From Hymenobacter fodinae (GTDB lineage: Bacteria > Bacteroidota > Bacteroidia > Cytophagales > Hymenobacteraceae), in NCBI RefSeq assembly GCF_004745825.1, contig NZ_SRLA01000001.1:186001-250000 (forward strand): DNA of 64,000 bases. The letters are read 5' to 3'. The stretch's first letter is position 1. The number at the start of each line of letters is the position of its first letter. The notes under the pieces were generated by a model. The model made no database searches. It was given only the letters and a program-made list of their open reading frames with translations, and was not told where the DNA came from. This document shows positions 15,468-24,030 of this stretch, piece by piece. The position numbers and the translations under genes were made by a program.

Positions 15468-18400
15468 TCATCTTAATTTCATGCTATCCGGTTGGCTGGC
15501 TGGTGCTGGCTCGGCGGGCTTCGGCGCTTCAGCTGGTTTAGCGGGCTGTGTCTTGGGCTTACCGAACAGAATGTTATTTAGGCCCTGTTTGGCCTGGTTC
15601 TGCAGTTTGCTTTGGGCCTCCAGGCGCTTCTTGTCAAGCTCTAGTTTAGCCCTTTCCGCCAGCTCCTGCTGCTTGCGCTGCAATTCGTGCTGGAGGCTGT
15701 CTTGCGCTACTTTGGCCTGGGCCTGCAGCTTGAGCTTCGCATCATCGACTTTAGCCTGCACAATGTTGCTCACAATGTCTTTGGCCTGGGCCTTCACGCT
15801 GCCAGTAGTAAGTTTCACCTGCGGGTTAGCCACCGTGCCCCCAATATTGAGGCCTAGCGTCACGCGGTCGGTGCCCTGCAGGTTCTGCACGCCGGTCAGG
15901 CTAGTAAGCTTGCTGCTGAGTTGGTTGCCCAGCTTGCCCGTGGGCACGTTCAGGGCCGTTACGTACTCTAGGCCACCCGTGCTCACGTTATTAGAGCCCC
16001 CCACCGTCATCTTGATTTGGCCCACGGTCAGGTCAAATGGCTTCACTACAAAGTTACCATTGATGATTTCGGCCGCAACATCCTTGTTATTCACCGCAAA
16101 GCTCTTCAGTTCCTGAAACTGCGTGAGGCTGCTGATTTTAGTGAGCACCGCCGAGTTGGCCACTGCCGCGCGCACCACCTCAAACAAGCCTTTGCCCGTG
16201 AGTGTGCTGTACTTCGGCATCATGTCGGGACCCATTTCCCCACTCACGTTGAAGTTGGTGGAGAATACCCCCTCCAAGCTGCTTACCAGTGGCACCAACA
16301 CCTTCACGGAGTTGAAGGCCTGGAACGCATTCTGGAAATTCAGGTTCTTGATGTTCAATCCTAAGTCAAATTTGGGGTGCGCCAGGTTCTGGCTGCTGTA
16401 GCTGCCGTTCGTGGCAAAAGCACCACCCAGGGTGTTAAAGGTCAGGTTATTAAGGGTGGCTATTTCATTGCGCACCGTCACAGTGCCCTTTACGTTGTCG
16501 AGCTTCAGGTTGTCGTAGATGACCTGGCCTACGGTGGTGTTCAGCACTAGGTCAAACTCCTTCGGAATCTGCAGCACTCCTTCGGCCTTGGCTGGTGCCT
16601 GACCGGCGCCCGTTACCGTGGGTTTTGCCGATACTTCATCTACCATCCACTCATTCACATTGAAGCGGTTACTGTTCACGGAAAGCGCGCCACGCAGGGG
16701 CTGCCCGGGCACGAACAAGTAGCCCATGTAGTTGGAGATGGTACCCGAGGCCGCCACATCCGACGAGCCCAACGAGCCCGTCATGTTCTGCAGCACAATC
16801 TTATCGTTGTTGAAGGTGGCGGTGGCCTGATTCACCTTCATGCCCTGGGGCAGGTCTTTGCTCTTATACGTTACGTTCTGGGCCTTTACCGTGCCCGAGG
16901 CTACCACCGTTTGGTAGCGCCCAGCTTCAATGTCGGCCATGTTGCCTTTAGCGGCAATGTCGCCGTTGAGGCGACCAGTTACAGTCATGCCCTCCAGCGG
17001 AAAGATCTTCGTGATTTTAGTCAGGTCGATTACGCCTTTCACATCGGTATCAAAGCGTAGCTTATCTACGCCCTGCGTAGCCACCCGGCCCGCCAGCGGC
17101 TCGCCGTCCAGCAGCATCCGAAACTGCGGAATATCTACATGGGTATCGTTGAGCTGGCCGGTGGGATTCGTGACGGTGCCGTTGAGGGTCAGGTTCTCGA
17201 TGGGGGCCGGGAACTGCTTGCTCTTCACGTAGCCATTAGTCAGGTTCATCTTGGCCTGTACTACCGGCATCTGAGTTTTGGAGTAGATACCCTTGGCGGT
17301 ACCATCCACGAAGAGCTTGCCCCGCAGAATCAGGTCTTGCACGGGGTACACCTTCGTCATTTCGGCCAGGTCCACGTTGGCTTTCACGCGGCCATCTACC
17401 TTCATGGGCTCTAGGCCATCAATGGCCACGTTGCCATCCACGGGGTTAGCGCCCAGGTCGAGGTGAAACTGCTTCACGTTCACCTTTACATTGTTGGTGA
17501 AGCCTGAAGGATTGTCCACGTTCATGTCCACGTTGATGTTGCGGGCGGCCTGGGGCAGATCGGGGTACTTGAACATGCCGTTCTTTACCTGCAGGTTCAC
17601 GCCGTAACCGGGCATCTTCAGCTCGTTCTGCACCCCCTTGAAGTAGCCATCAAAGGCCACTTTTCCTTCGGCCTTAATGTCCTTAAACTGCTCGGTGTAG
17701 GCGCCGGGCACCAAGCTCAGGATGTTCTTGAAGTCAGTTTCGAGGGCCTTAAACGTGAGGTCGTAGGTGATGTCGGTGGCGTTGGGGAGGCCGATGGTGC
17801 CCTGAAAGGAAGCGGGAAAATCGTTGAGCTGTACTTTGTTGTCTTTGAAGGTGAACAGCATCTTCTCCAGATCCATGGCCATAGTCACGTCGGCGGTCAG
17901 CTTCTTCCGAGTGATGTAGTCGGTGCCGGCATAGTTCATCGTAAACTGCTCGGCGGTGGTTTGGCTCACCATGTCAAACACGTTGCGCTCAAAGTCACCG
18001 GAGCCGGAGTGGTTGACGTGGCGGGCCTCCATGGCAAACGGAATGCTGCGGTCGTCGTAGCGCAACCGGCCGTCGTTGATCTTCCACCCTTTGATGGCCA
18101 AGTTCACGGCAGTGGTATCCTGCCCTTTGGCGGCGGCCGCCGAGTCCGACACAAACACGTCCCAGTTGGCACGCCCGCTCTTAAGCACCCGCAGGCTGAT
18201 GTCGGGCTGCTCCAAGGTCACGTTCTTGATCTTGATCTGGTCGCCACTGATGACGCTCATCAGGTCTAGGCCTACATCAAGGCGGGGCAAGTAAGCCAGG
18301 GTATCACGTGAGAAAGAGTCCTGCCCAATCACGCGGAGCTGCTCGAGCCGCAACGAAAGGTTGGGGAATGTACTCAGCAGGGTCACGTCTACGTTGCCGG

Positions 18401-18548
18401 GGTCGTACTGCACAGTGGCCTTCACCCGCTGGGCCAGTTGCTGGTCGAAAGCCTGTCGGATTTTGTCTTTGAACAGGAAGGGTGCGGCGGCTAAGGCTGC
18501 TACCAGCACCACTACAAAAATCAGAAGGCCAAGGAGAATTTTACGCAT
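15468..18548 (-). CDS. Large AsmA-like protein with C-terminal coiled coil
   Basis: A 1026-residue membrane-anchored periplasmic protein. One N-terminal transmembrane helix (LLGLLIFVVVLVAALAAAPF) precedes the AsmA N-terminal motif region TLLSTFPNLSLRLEQLRVIG. A very long beta-rich body of repeated G-x-V/K-x-F-type strands follows, and an AsmA-like C-terminal domain (about residues 700-900). AsmA/TamB/YhdP relatives are bridge-like lipid transporters between the membranes, so a role in outer-membrane lipid homeostasis is likely but inferred. After the fold there is an Ala/Lys/Gln/Glu-rich helix of about 65 residues (IVQAKVDDAKLKLQAQAKVA onward), then a Pro/Ala-rich tail, which ordinary AsmA proteins lack. 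It is monocistronic with a strong terminator. Confidence 0.88.
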   Translation of the reverse strand: MRKILLGLLIFVVVLVAALAAAPFLFKDKIRQAFDQQLAQRVKATVQYDPGNVDVTLLSTFPNLSLRLEQLRVIGQDSFSRDTLAYLPRLDVGLDLMSVISGDQIKIKNVTLEQPDISLRVLKSGRANWDVFVSDSAAAAKGQDTTAVNLAIKGWKINDGRLRYDDRSIPFAMEARHVNHSGSGDFERNVFDMVSQTTAEQFTMNYAGTDYITRKKLTADVTMAMDLEKMLFTFKDNKVQLNDFPASFQGTIGLPNATDITYDLTFKALETDFKNILSLVPGAYTEQFKDIKAEGKVAFDGYFKGVQNELKMPGYGVNLQVKNGMFKYPDLPQAARNINVDMNVDNPSGFTNNVKVNVKQFHLDLGANPVDGNVAIDGLEPMKVDGRVKANVDLAEMTKVYPVQDLILRGKLFVDGTAKGIYSKTQMPVVQAKMNLTNGYVKSKQFPAPIENLTLNGTVTNPTGQLNDTHVDIPQFRMLLDGEPLAGRVATQGVDKLRFDTDVKGVIDLTKITKIFPLEGMTVTGRLNGDIAAKGNMADIEAGRYQTVVASGTVKAQNVTYKSKDLPQGMKVNQATATFNNDKIVLQNMTGSLGSSDVAASGTISNYMGYLFVPGQPLRGALSVNSNRFNVNEWMVDEVSAKPTVTGAGQAPAKAEGVLQIPKEFDLVLNTTVGQVIYDNLKLDNVKGTVTVRNEIATLNNLTFNTLGGAFATNGSYSSQNLAHPKFDLGLNIKNLNFQNAFQAFNSVKVLVPLVSSLEGVFSTNFNVSGEMGPDMMPKYSTLTGKGLFEVVRAAVANSAVLTKISSLTQFQELKSFAVNNKDVAAEIINGNFVVKPFDLTVGQIKMTVGGSNNVSTGGLEYVTALNVPTGKLGNQLSSKLTSLTGVQNLQGTDRVTLGLNIGGTVANPQVKLTTGSVKAQAKDIVSNIVQAKVDDAKLKLQAQAKVAQDSLQHELQRKQQELAERAKLELDKKRLEAQSKLQNQAKQGLNNILFGKPKTQPAKPAEAPKPAEPAPASQPDSMKLR

Positions 18549-18914
18549 GATGGATAGAAAGGAAGAAAGACACTAGCGCCCGTGCAAAGGCCGGGCCGGA
18601 GGTAGCCCAGTCGGCAACAAGTAAACGACAATAGTTGACTGCTGAGTTTATCGAACGTTTAACAGAGTAAAAAAACAGTTGGCTCCGTTGTACCCGCGCC
18701 GCCGCAAAAATAGGGTAATACCGTACTGGGCTAGCGGGCCGCCAGTGTATCCCGCCGCCAACCCGCCCTCAGGCTGGCTGCCTATGTTGTATAATGAGGA
18801 AAGAATTGGCCACTTTAGTTCCGTAAAGTGGCCTAGCGGCCGTACCAAAGGGCCGTGTTGGGCGTTAGAGCTTTCCGTATGCGCCCCTGTCAAATGTTCT
18901 CCGTTACACACGCC
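18549..18914. other. Divergent promoter region between the AsmA-like gene and porP
   Basis: A 366-bp gap carrying promoters for both divergent genes. The clearest structure is the palindrome at 18808-18833. No gene or RNA gene is supported; a short minus-strand frame here lacks credible protein features. Confidence 0.55.
18808..18833. promoter_or_regulatory. Palindrome upstream of porP, possible operator
   Basis: GGCCACTTTA (18808-18817) and TAAAGTGGCC (18824-18833) are perfect inverted repeats 6 nt apart, about 80 bp before the porP start. The right arm runs into CTAG, joining it to the GTGGCCTAG word. Confidence 0.4.
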
Positions 18915-19928
18915 ATGCTCCGACGGCTTATAGCATTAACTATCATAGGCCTAGGAATGGGCGGGGCCGCCCGGGCGCAGGATTTATACTTCGCGCAACC
19001 CTATGCCACGCGCATGTACCAGAACCCCGCCTATGCGGGTCTGCTCGATGATTATAGCCTCACGCTCAGCTACCGTAACCAGTTTCCTACCCTGGCCGGC
19101 ACCTTCCAGACCAGCCAGCTAGCCGCCGACTACCGCCTCCGCGACCAGCGCAGTGCCCTAGGCCTATTGGTGAACTATGACCGGACGGGGGGAATTGGCT
19201 ACACGCGGTTTCAGGCGGGAGGAGTGTACGCGTACCATGCCCGGCTCACCGAGCAGTTAAGCCTAAGCGGCGGGGCTTCCGTGAGCTACGGTCTGCAACG
19301 GGTGAGCTACGGCAACTTAGTTTTCGGTGACCAGCTATCCGACGACGGCGTCATCCGGGACCAGACGCTGGAAGTTGTCGATTATAAGCCAGTTCATTAT
19401 TTCACGGCAGGGCTAGGGGGCCTACTGTACACCGACAGATTCTGGGTAGGAGCCTCCGCGCACCACATCAATCAGCCTAACTTGGGCTTTGTTACCCAGA
19501 CCCAACTACCGTTGCGCTTAAATTTTCAGGGCGGGTATAAATACTATTTTCTCAAGACCAACGTTAAGCAGGAGTTCCGGGAAATCAGCCTGTCTCCAAC
19601 CGTTTCTTACACCCATCAGGGAGGTTCGCAACGGGCCGAGGCTGGGTTGTATTTTACTGCGACGCCCATTACGCTGGGGGCCGTGTATCGGGGCATTCCG
19701 CTGCCCGGTTCTCAACACCCACAGCAGATTCTGACGGCTATTGCGGGCGTGAGTGTTGGTAGTTTTCGGCTCGGTTATAGCTATGACGTGAGTTTAAGCC
19801 AGTTTAGTGCGGAATTAGGAGGTGCTCATGAAATTTCTTTGAGCCTTCGGGAGTTTGACTTGCTGGAAGCCGCTTGGCGACGTTTAAAACGACGGAATTA
19901 CCCGTCAATTCCTTGTCCGGCGTTCTGA
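18915..19928 (+). CDS. PorP/SprF family type IX secretion membrane protein
   Basis: A 337-residue outer-membrane beta-barrel protein. A signal peptide (LIALTIIGLGMGGAARAQ) leads straight into the family start DLYFAQPYATRMYQNPAYAG, where the NPAYAG motif is diagnostic. The rest is alternating beta-strand segments with many aromatic residues. PorP/SprF proteins work with T9SS: some tether type B cargo such as SprB at the cell surface, others are part of the core. Which role applies is unclear. The ATG at 18915 is chosen because it places the signal peptide at the N-terminus. gldJ follows 67 bp downstream on the same strand, suggesting an operon of gliding and secretion functions. Confidence 0.93.
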   Translation: MLRRLIALTIIGLGMGGAARAQDLYFAQPYATRMYQNPAYAGLLDDYSLTLSYRNQFPTLAGTFQTSQLAADYRLRDQRSALGLLVNYDRTGGIGYTRFQAGGVYAYHARLTEQLSLSGGASVSYGLQRVSYGNLVFGDQLSDDGVIRDQTLEVVDYKPVHYFTAGLGGLLYTDRFWVGASAHHINQPNLGFVTQTQLPLRLNFQGGYKYYFLKTNVKQEFREISLSPTVSYTHQGGSQRAEAGLYFTATPITLGAVYRGIPLPGSQHPQQILTAIAGVSVGSFRLGYSYDVSLSQFSAELGGAHEISLSLREFDLLEAAWRRLKRRNYPSIPCPAF

Positions 19929-19995
19929 AAAGCCGTATCATTGCAGCAACTTGCCTTATCTAAAACCTTTTCTCACAGGTAGTTTCAACTCAATC

Positions 19996-21252
19996 ATGAA
20001 TTTCTCCAAGTACCTGCGCTTTGCTGTAGTTGGCGCCTGCGCGCTGGCAGCCTGCAAAGGCGGTCCGCCCACGGCCCAGAAACCCGGTAAGTACAGCTCC
20101 ACCACGGGCATCGAGTACAACACCGAGGAAGGAATGAAAGTCGCGGACTACCAAGGCATTCCCGATGGACCCGGTCTGGTGTTTATCGAAGGTGGTCGTA
20201 CCGTTCTAGGCTCCGCCGAAGAGGACGTAGCCATGACTCATGACAACCTCGAGCGCACCGTGACGCTGGCTTCCTTCTACATGGACGAAGCCGAGGTAGC
20301 TAACATTCACTGGCTCGAGTATCTGCACTTTGTGCGGAAAGACTCAGCCGAGGAGTTCTACCTGTCGGCACTGCCTGACACTACCGTGTGGGCCCGCGAG
20401 CTGTCGTTCAACGACCCCTACGTAGATTACTACCTCCGTTACCCCGGCTTCCGCTACTTCCCAGTTGTAGGGGTAAGCTGGCTGCAGGCCAACGACTATT
20501 GCACCTGGCGGACTGCTAAGGTGAACGAGCGCCTCGCTGGCGACGCTGATGACAGCGGCAGCAGCAGCGGAGGTGGCCTCTTCAAGCGTAAGAAAAAGGG
20601 TGATGCTGGCGCCGCAGCCGAAGGCACTTCGGAAGACGGCGGCAAAGCTAAAGTGGCTATCGAAAACGGTAACACGCTGCCCAACTACCGTCTGCCCACG
20701 GAGGCTGAATGGGAATACGCTGCACAGTCTCTCATCGGTACCCAGGAAACTGGCAACGAAAACCAGGAGAACAAGCGCATCTACCCCTGGGATGGTCGCC
20801 AAGTGCGGAACTCCTACGGCAAGAAGATGGGCCAGTTCTTGGCTAACTTCAAGCGTGGGCGCGGTGACTACGCCGGTATTGCCGGCTCCCTCAACGACGG
20901 CGCTATGATCACGGAGTACGTGTACGCCTACCCACCGAATGACTACGGCCTGTACAACATGGCTGGCAACGTAAACGAATGGGTACAGGACATCTACCGT
21001 CCGCTGTCGTTCGAAGATGTGGAAGACTTGAACCCCTTCCGTCGTAACGGCTTCCTCGACCCCTCGGAGAAGTACGACAAGAAAGGCTACCAGTCTTTGA
21101 TCGACGACCACGTACGCGTGTACAAAGGCGGTTCTTGGCGCGATGTGGCCTACTGGCTCTCGCCCGGTACGCGCCGCTTCATGGCCGAAGACTCAGCCAC
21201 GGCTACCATCGGTTTCCGTTGCGCTATGATCAACGCCGGCTCCAACAAATAA
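19996..21252 (+). CDS. gldJ: Gliding motility / T9SS lipoprotein GldJ
   Basis: A 418-residue lipoprotein with a lipobox Cys at about residue 20 (CALAAC), then a formylglycine-generating-enzyme-like fold. Motifs in order: GPGLVFIEGGRTVLGS, TLASFYMDEAEVANIHWLEY, FPVVGVSWLQANDYCTWR, YRLPTEAEWEYAA, YNMAGNVNEWVQD, YKGGSWRDVAYWLSPGTRR and TIGFRC. GldJ and its paralog GldK share this fold; the TTGIEYN lead-in and SFNDPYVDYYLRYPGF segment fit GldJ better, though GldK cannot be fully excluded. GldJ stabilises the T9SS motor components and is needed for gliding in Flavobacterium. A low-complexity, basic insertion (about residues 184-219, containing FKRKKKGDAG) interrupts the fold. The ATG at 19996 gives the lipoprotein signal. 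Confidence 0.85.
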   Translation: MNFSKYLRFAVVGACALAACKGGPPTAQKPGKYSSTTGIEYNTEEGMKVADYQGIPDGPGLVFIEGGRTVLGSAEEDVAMTHDNLERTVTLASFYMDEAEVANIHWLEYLHFVRKDSAEEFYLSALPDTTVWARELSFNDPYVDYYLRYPGFRYFPVVGVSWLQANDYCTWRTAKVNERLAGDADDSGSSSGGGLFKRKKKGDAGAAAEGTSEDGGKAKVAIENGNTLPNYRLPTEAEWEYAAQSLIGTQETGNENQENKRIYPWDGRQVRNSYGKKMGQFLANFKRGRGDYAGIAGSLNDGAMITEYVYAYPPNDYGLYNMAGNVNEWVQDIYRPLSFEDVEDLNPFRRNGFLDPSEKYDKKGYQSLIDDHVRVYKGGSWRDVAYWLSPGTRRFMAEDSATATIGFRCAMINAGSNK

Positions 21253-21280
21253 GGATTACGAGTTCGTAATTGATCCAAAC

Positions 21281-21314
21281 AAAAGAGCCACCTCGCAAGG
21301 GGTGGCTCTTTTGT
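21281..21314. terminator. Bidirectional terminator between gldJ and comF
   Basis: AAAAGAGCCACC pairs with GGTGGCTCTTTT around TCGCAAGG, with T-rich sequence after it and A-rich sequence before it, serving both convergent genes. Confidence 0.9.
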
Positions 21315-21403
21315 TTGTTAGTACATGTAGCGGTTGTTGCCAATGCCTAGTCTGAGAGGATGAGTGAGTCAGCTAATTTCGTGCAATCAGCTTAAATCCG
21401 TGA

Positions 21404-22111
21404 TCAGTGGCGGTCGGCGGTAGCGATGGTGGCCACACTGACCTCGGCAGCGCCAGCGGCTAATAGTACATTAGCGCAGGCTTCCAAGGTGGCACCGGTT
21501 GTGAGAACGTCGTCCACAATAAGCACGCGCTGGCCTAGCACCACGTTTGCATCGGCCACGGCGAAAACGGTGGACACGTTTTGCCAGCGTTGCAGTCGGT
21601 TCTTACGAGTTTGAGAAGAGGTATGCGTAGTGCGCTGTAACGCGGTGGCTTGCCAGGGCAAGCCTAGGCCAGTCGCCAAGCCCTCCGCGAAGCTATCGGC
21701 CTGGTTGTAGCCGCGCTGGGCCAGCTTGCGCGGGTGCAGGGGTACGGGTACAATCAGGTCGAACTCCGAGGTGAAGCCCGCTTCCGCCAGCTCCTGCCCG
21801 TACCAGTGGCCTAGCACCCGCCCTACTTCCTGCTGACCCTGGTACTTCAGCTGATGTAGCAGGTGCTGCACCCGGCCGTGACGCAGAAAGCGCAGATAGC
21901 TTAACGTGTGCTTGACGGGTAGTTTGCCCCAGAAGCGTCGGGCTAACGGATTTTCGGCGGGCGGCAGCTTGTGATAGTCGGTGTAAGGGAGCTGGGCGCG
22001 GCAGTTGGTGCAAATGTGCTCTTCGCCGCGGGCCAGCGGTTCCTCGCAGGCAAGGCACACGCGCGGAAACAGGAGTGAGACGAAGTCGGATAGCAGCGCC
22101 GGGATAGGCAT
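21404..22111 (-). CDS. comF: ComF family protein (phosphoribosyltransferase-like)
   Basis: A 235-residue cytosolic protein. The N-terminal zinc-ribbon has two Cys pairs (CLACEEPL and CTNC), followed by a type I phosphoribosyltransferase domain with the PRPP-binding motif VLIVDDVLTTGAT near residue 200 and the RGYNQADSFAEGLA segment. ComF proteins take part in DNA uptake and transformation in naturally competent bacteria, and are widespread also where competence is not known. The ATG at 22111 (MPIPALLSDFVSLLFPRVCL) gives the usual family start; an upstream extension of 18 residues is unlikely. Confidence 0.92.
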   Translation of the reverse strand: MPIPALLSDFVSLLFPRVCLACEEPLARGEEHICTNCRAQLPYTDYHKLPPAENPLARRFWGKLPVKHTLSYLRFLRHGRVQHLLHQLKYQGQQEVGRVLGHWYGQELAEAGFTSEFDLIVPVPLHPRKLAQRGYNQADSFAEGLATGLGLPWQATALQRTTHTSSQTRKNRLQRWQNVSTVFAVADANVVLGQRVLIVDDVLTTGATLEACANVLLAAGAAEVSVATIATADRH

Positions 22112-22313
22112 AGTAAAGAGGATAAGCAAGCAGGAATAAAAATACGAATAGCTAACCTGAAGCAAACGAGCATCTTCTGCGGTGGGGCGCTTATGCTGGT
22201 GAACTTCTCCCTAATTTTAAGTTTTAAATGCGGTATTGAAAAGCAGCCAAGGGCCAAACCTAGCCTAGTGCTTCCATTACCGCTTTTCTCTACTTTGAAC
22301 TTACGGACTACCT

Positions 22314-22694
22314 ATGAGCCTCGTCACCGAATTCAACGACTACCGCCAGCGCATGAACGAAAAGATCATGGCGGCTGATAACAAGGTCATCAAGCGGTTT
22401 TTCAACCTCGATACCAATACCTACCAGGAAGGTGCACTGTCGGTGAAAACCAAGGAGATTGTGGGACTGGCCTGCTCCATGGTACTGCGCTGCGACGACT
22501 GCATCAAGTACCACCTCGGCAAATGCTACGAGGAAAAGCTCACCGACGAAGAGGTGTACGAGGTATTTGCCATTGCCAACCTCATTGGGGGCAGCATCGT
22601 GATTCCGCACTTCCGCCGAGCGGTAGAGTACTGGGAGGCTCTGAAGGAAGAGTCGGCCACACCGGCCCCCATCCACGCCGAGCACCAGGCCTAG
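22314..22694 (+). CDS. Carboxymuconolactone decarboxylase / AhpD-like protein
   Basis: A 126-residue all-helical protein. The AhpD-like redox motif is C60-D-D-C63 with the downstream His67 (RCDDCIKYHLG), preceded by the LSVKTKEIVGLACSMVLR helix. The CxxC..H arrangement points to a thiol-peroxidase-linked or alkylhydroperoxidase-type role rather than true muconolactone decarboxylation. The 3-nt spacing to the next gene suggests co-translation. Its stop is the TAG of CAGGCCTAG, part of the CTAGGCC word. Confidence 0.9.
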   Translation: MSLVTEFNDYRQRMNEKIMAADNKVIKRFFNLDTNTYQEGALSVKTKEIVGLACSMVLRCDDCIKYHLGKCYEEKLTDEEVYEVFAIANLIGGSIVIPHFRRAVEYWEALKEESATPAPIHAEHQA

Positions 22695-22697
22695 GCC

Positions 22698-23057
22698 ATG
22701 CTGAACCCCGAAGAAACTGAGGCCCAGTTTGAGCAGCGCTGGTGGGAGTTGATGAACCAGATGCGCCAGCGCTTCGGCAAAAAGCCCGACATGAATGCGC
22801 TCTTGCTGCTCATTGGCGTGCAGGAGCTAGGCCAGGGCGCTGGCCCCTTCACCAAGGAGCAAAAGCAGGACCTGATGCACATTGCCACCTGCAAAATCTT
22901 CAGCTACTCCGGCTATTACGAGCTGGAGCGCATCGACGAAGAAGGTTGGCCCCACTACCGCCTGGTGCGTCCGGTGCCCTTCGCCAACCTGAAGGAGCAG
23001 GAGCGCATGCTCAAGTGGCACGTGCTGGAATACTTCGACGCCCAGGAAGACGAATAA
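22698..23057 (+). CDS. Conserved hypothetical protein
   Basis: A 119-residue soluble protein, mostly helical and rich in Glu, Gln and aromatic residues, starting MLNPEETEAQFEQRWWELM. It ends YFDAQEDE. There is no signal peptide or membrane segment. I recognise the general look as a Bacteroidota hypothetical but not a named family. It is translationally coupled to the AhpD-like gene upstream (3 nt apart), so a related role, perhaps in redox, is possible but unproven. A short GC-rich hairpin follows its stop codon. Confidence 0.8.
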   Translation: MLNPEETEAQFEQRWWELMNQMRQRFGKKPDMNALLLLIGVQELGQGAGPFTKEQKQDLMHIATCKIFSYSGYYELERIDEEGWPHYRLVRPVPFANLKEQERMLKWHVLEYFDAQEDE

Positions 23058-23068
23058 AGTGTTTACTA

Positions 23069-23096
23069 CCCCCCTCGTGCTCAGCATGAGGGGGTA
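23069..23096 (+). terminator. Short hairpin between the hypothetical gene and exonuclease III
   Basis: A run of Cs ending CTC (23070-23076) pairs with GAGGGGG (23088-23094). It lacks a T-run and lies just upstream of the GTG start at 23110, so it could be a weak terminator or a translational hairpin. Confidence 0.4.
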
Positions 23097-23109
23097 TGAG
23101 CTGTACTCA

Positions 23110-23880
23110 GTGAAAATTATTTCCTACAACGTAAATGGGCTGCGCTCGGCGCTGAGCAAAGGGCTGCTGGAATGGGTGCGCGAGGCGGACCCCGACGTGC
23201 TGTGTCTGCAGGAAATAAAGGCCGGGCGGGAGCCACTGGATGTATCGGGGTTTGAGGCCCTGGGCTACCACGCCTACCTGCATCCGGCGCAAAAGCCCGG
23301 CTACAGCGGGGTGGCTACGTTTAGTAAACAGGTGCCCCTGAACGTGGTGCACGGTTGCGGCACAGAGCTATACGATACGGAGGGCCGGGTACTGCGGCTT
23401 GATTTTCCGGATTGCGCCGTGCTGAACGTATATATGCCTTCCGGCACCAGCGGCCCCGAGCGGCAGGCGTTCAAGGTAGAGTGGCTGCACTTCTTCCGGC
23501 GCTACGTGCGCGAGCTACAGGCGGCTGGTGCCCCGCCCCTGGTTATTGGGGGCGACTTCAACTGCTGCCAGCGCGACATAGACCTGCACAACCCCAAGGC
23601 CAACCAGCAAAGCCCCGGCTTCACACCCGAGGAGCGGCAGTGGTTTGCCGATTTCCTGCAGGATGGCTTCGTGGATACCTTCCGCCACCACCACGGCGAC
23701 GCCGTAGGCCATTATTCCTGGTGGACGTACCGTGCCGGTGCCCGCGCCCGCAACGTAGGCTGGCGCCTCGACCACTTGTTGGTGGATAAAGAGCTGGTGC
23801 CACGTGTGCACGAGGCCCATTTGCTGCGTGATGTGGTGCACTCCGACCACTGCCCCGCCCTAGTAGAGTTCAGCAGCTAA
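23110..23880 (+). CDS. xth: Exodeoxyribonuclease III (AP endonuclease)
   Basis: A 256-residue Mg-dependent DNA repair nuclease of the ExoIII/APE1 class that cuts 5' of abasic sites. Motifs: KIISYNVNGLRSA (metal-binding Asn), LCLQEIKA (Glu), GYSGVATFSK, NVYMPSG, GGDFNCC (Asp/Asn), YSWWTYR, GWRLDHLLVDKEL and the C-terminal HSDHCPALVEF with the catalytic His. The start is a GTG at 23110, giving the family's usual MKIISYNVNG. An ATG at 23086 is in frame but lies in the hairpin stem and adds eight unrelated residues. A long inverted repeat follows the stop codon. Confidence 0.95.
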   Translation: MKIISYNVNGLRSALSKGLLEWVREADPDVLCLQEIKAGREPLDVSGFEALGYHAYLHPAQKPGYSGVATFSKQVPLNVVHGCGTELYDTEGRVLRLDFPDCAVLNVYMPSGTSGPERQAFKVEWLHFFRRYVRELQAAGAPPLVIGGDFNCCQRDIDLHNPKANQQSPGFTPEERQWFADFLQDGFVDTFRHHHGDAVGHYSWWTYRAGARARNVGWRLDHLLVDKELVPRVHEAHLLRDVVHSDHCPALVEFSS

Positions 23881-24030
23881 GCAGTTTTACTTAAACAGCA
23901 CGTCATCCTGAGCAGAGCGAAGGATCCTGTCACGTGAGCATGAGGTGCTAGGCCACTCGTTCCCACCTGATAAGATCCTTCGCTCTGCTCAGGATGACGT
24001 GCTTCTATGGAAGATAGCTCTACTAAAGTA
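23881..24030. other. Gap with a 107-bp inverted repeat
   Basis: The gap is nearly filled by the inverted repeat at 23897-24003. Nothing else is seen. Confidence 0.7.
23897..24003. repeat. Long intergenic inverted repeat, family 2
   Basis: A 30-bp arm from 23897 (AGCACGTCATCCTGAGCAGA at its start) to 23926 matches its complement at 23974-24003 without a mismatch. The 47-nt spacer contains CTAGGCCACTCG. It lies between two convergent genes and could also work as a terminator. Confidence 0.8.

Noticed and set aside
20344..21111. 255-codon open frame antisense to gldJ
   Set aside because: Overlaps conserved gldJ motifs and is Val-rich without domain; not credible.
23059..23109. Upstream GTG/ATG starts for exonuclease III
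   Set aside because: The added residues overlap a hairpin and are not family-like; the GTG at 23110 gives MKIISYNVNG.
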